Positions 56,139 through 64,000 of a DNA stretch of 64,000 nt are shown one piece after another. The stretch covers positions 50,037,033 through 50,101,032 of the forward strand of contig CM066987.1 of NCBI GenBank assembly GCA_033977485.1. The letters run 5' to 3'. This stretch comes from Hydrangea macrophylla. Lineage: Eukaryota; Streptophyta; Magnoliopsida; Cornales; Hydrangeaceae. Under the pieces are notes generated by a model. The model was not told where the DNA came from, did no database searches, and saw nothing but the letters and a program-made list of their open reading frames with translations. The first letter of the stretch is position 1; every line of letters starts with the position of its first letter. Both the position numbers and the translations under genes were made by a program.

Positions 56139-56199
56139 GGGGAGAGAGTGTTCACGTGGCCTTTCCCCAACCAGAGCAAAAGAATCTGCCCAGCTGCCT

Positions 56200-56318
56200 T
56201 CAATATATTGGCATAAGTGTCAATCGATTGATACAATCAATCGATTGATATAAAGTTCAATCGATTGGTATCCAAAGTAAGGCAATCGATTGGAAAACTT
56301 GTCAATCGATTGGCATCC
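56200..56318. repeat. AATCGATT palindrome array in the LTR of B, outer part
   Basis: Five CAATCGATTG copies and one near-copy (CAATATATTGG), upstream of the TATA box in U3. Confidence 0.85.
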
Positions 56319-56414
56319 AAGTTATACCAAGGTAAGGCCAAGCTCAAACAAGTATTAAAAGAAGCATACAGGGTCTTATTCACATAATACATTACAAAAA
56401 TACAGGGTATTACA

Positions 56415-57344
56415 CTGACGCCCATGGAAGCGTTAAAGTGTGTGAAGCCGAACTTGGACATTCCCTGGCACCCATGGTAGTGCTAAAGTGTGGCCTACGG
56501 ACACTCCCTGATACTCGAGTCTGGATACTGCGTGAGGGGTTGCCCCGGTATTTGCATGGCGGTTAGGGTATTCAAAGTGTGAGGCATTGGACACTCCCTG
56601 GTACCCCGGACCAAAGTGTGAGGCAAACTGGACACTCCCTGGCGCCCCGTTGCTAAAGTGTGGCTATCTTAGTGTTTCAAAGATACCAGGAGTAAGATAG
56701 TGGGTTATTGGGTTTTGTCGAGAGAAAAGAGTCGGTCAGATGAGATGGTGCATCGTTCTCATACACGGTCACATATGTGTGAATTTATCTTTTAAATAAT
56801 GTTGTGGTTGTTTTCTAAACAAGCTCTTTATCTAAAATATAAACTTGTGAATTTAAATGGGAATTGGAAAATGGTAAATGAGTATGTTTTACATTCAAAG
56901 TTATGTTTTTTAATACTCACCAGCTTCTTGAAGCTGACGACGTTGATGCGTCCTGGACATTCGTGTTCAGGCTTTTCAGGTTATAACTAGGAGGAATCGT
57001 ACGACTATGCTAATTGAGAATTGCCGCTTTTGGAATGAGAGAAACTGTTTATTAATTATATGCTTTAAGTTTTATGTTTAAGTTTTAAATTGTTTTGTTT
57101 TAAGGATGACTGTAATAGACTTTAAGTTATTATTTTGTTTAAGGCGGTCTATGCCTTTAGATGACCCCGTGCTGTAATATGTAATAAGTTAGAAAATTTT
57201 TATAAGCCTTGATTGCTCTGCTCTGATTATTATGTTTTGTTGTTCGACGTTTGGGACGGAATCGATCCTTCAAACTGTCGCGACCTACGGGTCCATAAAG
57301 GAAATTAAACGCTTTCCTTATTTATGCTACGTCGGGGCGTGACA
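56415..57344 (+). repeat. 5' LTR of element A, second part
   Basis: Resumes at CTGACGCCCATGGAAGCG and ends TCGGGGCGTGACA. Contains the GGACACTCCCTGG array (to 56680) and the stem-loop at 56921-56936. Matches 19170-20097. Confidence 0.88.
56921..56936. other. Conserved stem-loop in the LTR of A
   Basis: CAGCTTCTTGAAGCTG, identical to 19676-19691, after ACTCAC and before ACGACG. Confidence 0.55.
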
Positions 57345-57352
57345 GGATTTAG

Positions 57353-57365
57353 TGGTATCAGAGCC
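57353..57365 (+). other. Primer binding site of element A (initiator tRNA-Met)
   Basis: TGGTATCAGAGCC eight bases after the LTR end. Confidence 0.88.
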
Positions 57366-57534
57366 AGGTTATGATTTATCTCAAGATAGTTTAGCCAGGT
57401 TAGGGTTTACTAGTATAGACCCGATTCCACTTTCCATTAAGTGTTACACACCCGATGATACGACAGGGAGGATAGACTCAGAACCCAAACGCCTAAGATT
57501 ATTCTGTTCTGACTTAAGTAGTACCTTTTCAGGT

Positions 57535-58140
57535 ATGGATCCAGCTCAGCCCCTGTTTGTACCTGATGCTTTTGGAGGGCATTGGGTTACTGTGGGAGCA
57601 ATAGTGCCGGCTTTGGCGACCCTTTATTTCACTACTGTTGGGCAGCGTGCAGCGACTACCGTCGAGTTGGACCTCTGGCATCAGATTCACATATTAGGAC
57701 TGGTCGACCTGTCTCGTGCTCGCCTCGAGATCCTTTACTTTATAGAGATCCAGCGCTTAGTACTCGTTGAGATGGTTCGCTTGGTTAATAGCGATGCCTT
57801 CTATTTTCCCCTTGAGGTTCAGGTTGTGCAGGCCCACCTTGCACAGCTGGAGGTACCTCCACCGGTCGTCCCCGCTGTTGAGGATGACGGTGACGTTGAC
57901 GTTGTGTTCGCTCCTATTTCCGAGGACGCCGAGGAGGATGGCTTAGGATGGGATGACTTTGCAGTCGACCTTGAGGAGGCACTTGCACTTGAGCCAGCCT
58001 TGCCTGAGGCAGATGTTCCTGGACCTGCTTCACTGATGACCTCTCACAGCTGTAACTTTGGGGCAGGCCCCTCCCATGTTCAGCGACTTCATCAGGCCGA
58101 CTCGCTTGACCTGTTGATGGCTACCTACGGCGATGACTGA
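57535..58140 (+). CDS. Accessory ORF of element A, between primer site and gag
   Basis: From ATG 57535 to TGA 58138-58140, 201 residues without a stop; the frame is open from the primer site, but this is the first ATG that aligns with the B copy. It opens with PAQPLFVPDAFGGHWV, which matches PPLFVPDEFGGHYV in B. A helical-looking stretch follows (TVGQRAATTVEL, LSRARLEILYFIEIQRLVL), then LEVPPPVVP and an acidic region (EDDGDVDVV, EDAEEDGLGWDDF). The tail is shorter than in B. No known domain is recognised. Its place ahead of gag on the same transcript suggests translation from the full-length RNA or a spliced RNA; which one is not visible. The frame is intact although gag-pol next to it has stops, which may be chance over this length. 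Confidence 0.65.
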   Translation: MDPAQPLFVPDAFGGHWVTVGAIVPALATLYFTTVGQRAATTVELDLWHQIHILGLVDLSRARLEILYFIEIQRLVLVEMVRLVNSDAFYFPLEVQVVQAHLAQLEVPPPVVPAVEDDGDVDVVFAPISEDAEEDGLGWDDFAVDLEEALALEPALPEADVPGPASLMTSHSCNFGAGPSHVQRLHQADSLDLLMATYGDD

Positions 58141-58443
58141 CCGTTTAGATGTCGCCTTGTACATATTGACTATTTTGACTATTAGCTCTATCTCTTTTTG
58201 CAAGCTGTAATTACATGCATTAGAGTGTAGGGCGATGACCCATTTTTGTAACATTAACTCTTGCATGCATCCTAACCCATACAGATAGGGTAGGCATTGA
58301 TCTGACCATACATGCTTTTTGTATCAACTTGACAAGAAGTTATATATATAAGATGTACCCTTTTGGATATTGTCGTCATTTGAATTACTTCATAGCACTG
58401 TTGCATGCATACTTCTCATCCTTTCATCACCATCATGCATAGA
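58141..58443 (+). other. Leader between the accessory ORF and gag of A
   Basis: AT-rich, with TTACATGCATTAG and TGCATGCAT phrases. No frame supported. Confidence 0.4.
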
Positions 58444-61400
58444 ATGGCTGGAGGACTAAGGAGGAACAGGAACTTGATCGAGGGAGCACCGGAGGTTGCC
58501 GATCCTACAGGGATGTTCGAAGCGTTTATCAGACGGTTGGAAAGAATCGGTAATACGAATGACAACCGACGAGACCGTCAAACTGGAGACAAATTGCTAG
58601 AGAGATTCCGTGCACTAAGGCCCGAGCAGTTTGCGGGTACTGCGGAACCCTAGAAAGCGGAACAGTGGTTAAGACAGATGGACCGCATGTTCGAAGCTGT
58701 CAAGTGCAACGAGATGGACAAGAGGAGATTGGCTATGTTTCAGTTGACCGATGCTGCCGCAGATTGGTGGGATTCGGTCATAGCTACTATCGGGAATGGA
58801 GCTACAATGGGGATGACGTGGACTGCGTTCAAGGGGAGATTTCTGGAAAAGTATTTCCCGGCTACGGAGAGGCACAGAAGAGAGAAGGAATTCATGGATC
58901 TGACGCAAGGAACCAAGTCGGTGCAAGAGTACACCACACAGTTCGAAAGACTGTCTCGGTTCGCTCCACACCTGGTTGATACTGAAGAGAAGAAGATCCG
59001 GAAGTATAACCAAGGGCTGACACCGCAGATTTGTCGCCTGACTCTCGGCCACCTAGATAAATCTTTTGAAGGACTTGTTGGTTTGGCTACCGACCTGGAA
59101 GAGGACGCTCGAGTGAACCGTAAGCAATTTGATTTCCGACCGCCTCAGAGGGGTAATTTTGGGAATAGACCACCAATGAACCGTACCCAAGGGCAGAAGA
59201 GGAATTTTGACGGAAGCAAGAAGACCCAGGCTATTACCTATCCAACTCAACCCCGAGTAGGAGAAGGAAGTAGTAGTGGAAAGTGCTTCAACTGTGGCAA
59301 CCCTGGTCATCTGGCTCGAGATTGCAAGGCACCAAGGCGTGCTGCTCAGCAAGGGATAGTCTGCTTTAACTGTGGTGAACCAGGTCACATCAGTAGGTTC
59401 TGCACTGCTCCTAAGCAGGTGACTTATGGTCAACAGGGTCAGACTCGCTTGAATGCTGTTATCCCTGATGCCGCTGGATATGATGGAACTGTGTACGAAG
59501 AAGGAGATTATGGAGAAGCTCAACCTGATCAGCAAGCAGTGGAAGGTACATTAACTCTGTTTAACTCCCATGTTAAAGTGTTATTTGATACGGGTGCTGC
59601 TCTTTCGTTCATATCTGTTAATATAATTCGGAGATTGGGTATCTTACCTCATCGCTTAGAGAAAGCTTTGAAGGCTACTTCGCCATTAGGAGCCGCAGTC
59701 AGTTTAGGACACGTGTGCAAGGATTGTCCTCTACGGTTAGGAGACCATGAAATCCCTGCAAGGTTGATCGTCCTATCGATGAAGGAGTTCGACATAATCC
59801 TAGGAATGGATTGGCTCTCTCAGAATCAAGTGAAGTTGGATTGTGCGAGGAAGAGAATTACATTCCCCGACAATGAGAATCAACCCTTTGATTTTCAATG
59901 TAACCCTTCGGGAGATATGTTCCTCATGAGATGTTTAGCTAACATCAATGTCGTCAGTGCAGAGGTGACAGCTTCATCTATACCTGTAGTCAAGGACTTC
60001 GAAGAAGTATTTCAAGACGTTTCTGGTTTGCCGCCCGAGAGAAGTATAGAGTTCTGTATTGAGCTTATACCGGGTACCGTACCGATCACCAAGGTTCCCT
60101 ACAGAATGGCCCCCACCGAACTATTAGAATTGAAGGAACAAGTTCAAGAGCTCGAGAACCTAGGTTTTGTACGTCCAAGTACATCGCCTTGGGGAGCACC
60201 GGTGTTGTTTGTGAAGAAGAAGGACGGAACGCTACGATTATGTATCGACTACAGAGAATTGAACAGAGTGACTATCAAGAACATGTATCCCTTGCCTCGG
60301 ATTGACGATTTGTTTGATCAACTACAAGGAGCTACGACATTTTCCAAGATAGACCTAAGGTCGGGATATCATCAGTTGAGGGTACGAAAGGAAGATATAC
60401 CTAAGACTGCTTTCAGAACCCGATATGGTCATTATGAATTTCTGGTGATGCCGTTTGGAATGACGAACGCCTCGGCAGTGTTTATGGATCTGATGAACAG
60501 AGTGTTCAAACCTTATTTGGATCAGTTTGTCATCGTCTTTATAGATGATATTTTGATCTATTCTAAGTCAGAAGAAGAACACGAGCAACATCTACGGATT
60601 GCGATGCAGACGCTCAAGGACCATCAGTTGTATGCCAAGTTCAGTAAGTGCGAGTTCTGGTTACAAGAAGTGAAATTTTTGGGACACAAGGTGTCATCTC
60701 AAGGAATTTCTGTAGATTCGTCCAAGACCGATGCTGTGTCCAACTGGGTTAAACCGAGCAACCCTACAGAAGTTCGGAGTTTTCTTGGACTCGTAGGCTA
60801 TTACAGAAGATTCGTTGAGGGATTTTCTAAAATAGCTGCACCATTGACTAGGTTGACGAAGAAGAATCTGAAGTTCGAGTGGACAGAGAAGCTTGAGCGC
60901 GCCTTTCTAGAGTTGAAAGAGAGACTCACTACCGCGCCGGTACTAGCAATACCCAAGCCTGATGAAAAGTTCACTATCTTTAGTGACGCATCATATCAAG
61001 GGTTAGGGTGTGTACTTATGCAAGATGGAAGAGTTATTGCCTATGGATCCAGACAGCTGAAGCCGAATGAGTTGAACTATCCTATTCATGATTTGGAGTT
61101 GGCGGCAGTAGTATTTGCACTCAAGATTTGGAGACATTATCTCTACGGTGAGAAGTTTGATTTGTTCTCCGATCACAAGAGTTTGAAATATTTGTTCACA
61201 CAGAAAGAGTTGAACATGAGTTAACGCAGATGGATGGAGCTGATCAAAGATTACGACTTCACATTGGAATACCATCCGGGTAAAGCCAATGTGGTTGCTG
61301 ATGCCCTGAGTCGACAGACTCGTGAGACGATCGCCACATTAATGGTGAGAGAGTGGCGAGCGTTGGAGATCTTGGCGGAGTTCGATGTACAGAGTGCTGA

Positions 61401-62806
61401 AGAAGGAGAAGGACAATTGTTCGGATGTCTTACCCTACAGCCTGTTCTTATCGATCGCATTTTTGGAGCTCAGAAAGAAGATGAGAAGTTTCAAGCCTGG
61501 TTCGTGAAGATGTCAGAGAAAGACCCGACAGAATGGAAAGTGGGAGTCGATGGAGGATATCGGTGTAGAAATAGATTATGTGTGCCAGGTGATGGAGAGT
61601 TAAGGAAGGATATCCTGGAAGAAGCACATAAATCAAGGTATACAGTTCACCCGGGAGGAACTAAGATGTACAAAGATTTGAAGAGAAATTTCTGGTGGGA
61701 AGGTATGAAGAAAGACGTGGCCGAATTCGTATCCAAGTGTTTGACGTGCCAGCAAGTCAAAGCTGAACATCAGAGAACATCAGGATTGTTGCAACCGCTA
61801 CCTATTCCTGGTTGGAAGTGGGAGCACATTACGATGGATTTTGTAGTAGGATTGCCTCGATTGCAACAGAATCATGACGCTATTTGGGTAATCGTGGATC
61901 GTTTGACGAAGTCAGCTCATTTCATTGCTTACAGTATGACATACCCGGTAGAAAAGATGAGCCGGATGTACATACAACAAGTTGTGCGACTTCACGGTGC
62001 ACCGGTGTCAATTATGTCAGACCGTGACGCACGTTTTACCTCTGGATTTTGGGAAAGTCTGCAAGAAGCTATGGGAACCTCGCTCAAGATGAGTACTGCG
62101 TTTCACCCTCAGACAGATGGACATACTGAACGTGTTAATCAGATCATGGAAGATATGCTTAGGGCTTGTGTTATCGATTTTGAAGAATCTTGGGAGACAC
62201 ACTTGCCGTTGGTCGAATTTGCCTATAACAACAACTATCATACGAGTATCGGTATGGCTCCGTTCGAAGCATTATACGGACGACCATGTCGTTCCCCTTT
62301 GTGCTGGGCAGAAGTTGGGGATACAGAGTTGTTGGGACCCGAAATGGTTAGAGAAACCAACGAGAAGATTTCCTTGGTCAAGGAAAGGATGAGAACCGCT
62401 CAAAGCAGGTATAAGAGTTATGCCGATCGACGTCGGAAGGATTTGGAGTTCAGTGATGGAAATCACGTGCTCCTTAAAGTTTCACCAACCCGAGGAGTAG
62501 TACGCTTCGGCCTCAAGAGAGGGAAGTTAGCTCCGCGTTTCATCGGACCGTTCGAGATTTTGGAACGTGTCGGGAGAGTAGCTTATCGACTGGCGCTACC
62601 ACCGAAGATGTCTGGGGTTCACAACGTGTTTCATGTGAGTATGTTGAGGAAGTACATACGAGACCCCTCGCACGTGGTTAGTTATGACGATATTGAGACG
62701 AGTCATAACATTTCTTACAAGGAGAGACCTGTGAAGATTCTAGATCAGAGTATCAAGAAGCTGAGGAATAAGGACATTCCGTTGGTGAAGGTTCAGTGGA
62801 ATCACC
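58444..62806 (+). pseudogene. Gag-pol gene of element A, two stops and a lost 3' end
   Basis: One frame throughout, starting at ATG 58444 (MAGGLRRNRNLIEG), aligned with the gag start of B; an upstream ATG at 58405 is less likely. A TAG at 58651-58653 cuts gag early and a TAA at 61222-61224 cuts RNase H. Gag ends in two CCHC knuckles (59284-59325 and 59361-59402). Then come protease ([11 protein letters not shown], about 59578), reverse transcriptase ([16 protein letters not shown] about 60530-60555), RNase H ([11 protein letters not shown], about 60976), the integrase zinc region (61627-61770) and its D,D,E core (MDFVVG, SDRDARF, TERVNQ). The GPFEIL module follows. The chromodomain start (VKILDQSIKKLRNK, LVKVQWNH) is cut by element D at 62807. 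Apart from the two stops the frame is clean, so this is a fairly young copy. Confidence 0.9.
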
Positions 62807-64000
62807 TGTCACAGCCCGGTCCCACAATAGCGGAACCGGAGCCCGTGGCACGCCGCCGAGGCTAAACCAATTCATTAACGTTCCCAAAATTAGGTTTGAA
62901 GAACACACGCAGCGGAAAACAAAACACACTTTAAAACCAGAGGTTCAGTCGACTGCTCAGTCGACGGAGGCGGGCAGGAATTTTAATATCAAATTTCAGT
63001 CGACTGAAATTGGAGGTCCAGTCGACTGCTGAGGGGTCCAGTCGACTGCCGAGGGGTCCAGTCGACTGCTTTTGCTAAAAAATGAAACAGTGGCTAACAG
63101 GCCCAGGGGTTCAGTCGACTGCTCAGTCGACTGTTCCCCTGGCAGCAGCCCAAACTGCAGAAAATAAATTTTAAAGCTTCCTCTAACTATCACTAATGAT
63201 CAACCACTCAATTCAAACTCAGTCTAAAGTAATCTTAACTGTATTAAAGCATTACCAAACATAATTACAACATGTTACTAACTATTACGACAATTTAAAA
63301 TCCATTCTAACATACTAAGTTAAACATGGGTTTAAAACAACCAAATTCTTATTACAACATTCCTATTATCCCAAAACTACAAGATTTACATTACAAGTTG
63401 CCTCTCAAGCGAACTCCCAACCCACGTACTCACTTCTGCGATTCCTCGCCAGCATTTACACCTGAAATGGTTATTTGAATAACCACACATATTTCGATTT
63501 GTTTAAGCTAATGCTTAGTGAATAAATCAACATATGTACATGAATGATAAACATGTCTGCATTCACATCTCTACAATTCATACTAGTCGCCGGAGACTCA
63601 CGTGCCCGTCCATATTCCCAATCCGCGACTCCTCGCCAATAAGTCCACGCGAAAGGGTAAGACCCACGATTCTACAAACAATCGTGCGACCTTAATGCCA
63701 CTCTATCGGCTCCACAAAATGGTACGGTGACCACGTGCTCCTTCTGACCCAAATAAGCAACTTAACATGCTCAAATACATATCACCATGCTCGCGGTAAT
63801 TAAAACATATCACCGTGCTATTGAGCCTACTTATCAATATAAATGCCCAATATGAACTACACAATATATCTCTAAAAATTAATACATGCTATTCAAACAT
63901 AACATGAATACATGCCAAGAAATCATTCCAAAACATAGTTGAATCACTCACCTCCGATTTATGCGCTTATAATACGATCCAAAGAAAACCCGTGCACAAA
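62807..64000 (-). mobile_element. LTR of element D, inserted in pol of A, runs off the window
   Basis: Starts TGTCACAGCCCGGTCCCAC at 62807 directly after the codon for histidine in WNH. On minus this is an LTR 3' end (GGACCGGGCTGTGACA). The block before it, GAATTGGTTTAGCCTCGGCG on minus, resembles the end of solo LTR F, and the AGTCGACT array sits at the same distance. The remainder is AT-rich with CGCGACTCCTCGCC-type phrases and no frame. Target duplication and full length are outside the window. Confidence 0.7.
62940..63135. repeat. AGTCGACT palindrome array in element D
   Basis: About eight CAGTCGACTG copies or one-base variants within 195 bases, several in close pairs (GTCGACTGCTCAGTCGAC) and two units repeated as GAGGGGTCCAGTCGACTGC. 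Confidence 0.85.

Larger units (their letters stand above)
44655..56414 (-). mobile_element. Chromovirus B (Ty3/gypsy, Tekay/Del-like), inserted in the LTR of A
   Basis: 11,760 bp including solo LTR C. Outer ends TGTCACGCCCC (44655) and GGGTATTACA (56414), with perfect CTGAC repeats at 44650-44654 and 56415-56419. On minus: 5' LTR (56414-50720), tRNA-Met primer site, acidic ORF, gag-pol (49207-44680), then only about 16 bases of LTR end. Pol carries several inactivating changes. Confidence 0.9.
50720..56414 (-). repeat. 5' LTR of element B, split by solo LTR C
   Basis: On minus: TGTAATACCCTG at 56414 to GGGCATGACA at 50720. Net length about 2,260 bp once C is removed. In order: AATCGATT palindromes, TATA box (56131-56138), leader, repeat array (51420-51760), stem-loop (51213-51229), end. 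Confidence 0.85.
42660..62806 (+). mobile_element. Chromovirus A (Ty3/gypsy, Tekay/Del-like), interrupted and 3'-truncated
   Basis: Order: 5' LTR (42660-44654 and 56415-57344), primer site for initiator tRNA-Met, an extra ORF, then gag-pol to 62806, where element D cuts in. Element B splits the 5' LTR. The clade call rests on the tRNA-Met primer site, the order protease, reverse transcriptase, RNase H, integrase, and the start of a chromodomain after the integrase. The bases before it at 42655-42659 are TGACT; the partner target repeat and the 3' LTR are outside the window. Confidence 0.88.

Noticed and set aside
58665..59535. Other-frame ORFs overlapping gag of A on both strands
   Set aside because: Shadows of the gag frame, which alone has the gag core and zinc knuckles.
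1..64000. tRNA, rRNA, organelle-derived or bacterial gene clusters
   Set aside because: No cloverleaf, ribosomal or organellar sequence was recognised; tRNA similarity is limited to primer binding sites.

Overview
The window looks like nuclear DNA of a flowering plant, most likely a eudicot. It is AT-rich, has long intergenic stretches and spliced genes with AG/GT intron borders, and is dominated by plant transposons: Ty3/gypsy chromoviruses primed by initiator tRNA-Met, Tat-like long LTRs, CACTA ends, a LINE tail, hAT and Mutator-like MITEs. I cannot name the species. Only three host genes can be supported: the 3' part of an equilibrative nucleoside transporter gene (1577-2313, +) and two tandem, near-identical LURP-one-related (LOR, DUF567) genes on the minus strand (26378-30506 and 32956-35453), each with two exons.

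Layout. 1-1498: a CACTA end inserted in an unclassified LTR element, both apparently lying in an intron of the transporter gene. 2.3-8.2 kb: intergenic DNA packed with MITEs, several with 9-bp target duplications, plus a segmental duplicate of DNA near the LOR genes and a 7 x 22-bp array. 8192-10382: a solo LTR. 10.4-13.6 kb: a LINE tail, MITE remnants and a second CACTA end. 13.6-20.9 kb: a 21/63-bp minisatellite split by a Tat-like solo LTR, which is itself split by a chromovirus solo LTR. 21633-25515: a complete but defective gag-only LTR element. 25.6-36.2 kb: the duplicated LOR locus, with at least nine MITEs. 36.2-42.7 kb: MITEs, tandem duplications, a hAT element with a perfect 8-bp target duplication, and LTR fragments. 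42660-64000: a retrotransposon nest. Chromovirus A (+) is inserted in an older LTR fragment; chromovirus B (-) is inserted in the 5' LTR of A; a Tat-like solo LTR (C) is inserted in the 5' LTR of B; and element D interrupts the pol gene of A and runs off the window.

No element here looks autonomous. A has two in-frame stops and lost its 3' end to D. B has stops, a frameshifting 94-bp duplication and almost no 3' LTR. The less expected features are an extra ORF between the primer binding site and gag that A and B share, dense arrays of CpG-centred palindromes in the LTRs of several families, and a small stem-loop kept near the 3' end of three otherwise divergent LTR types. All coordinates and family calls come from reading the sequence; no database search or alignment was run.
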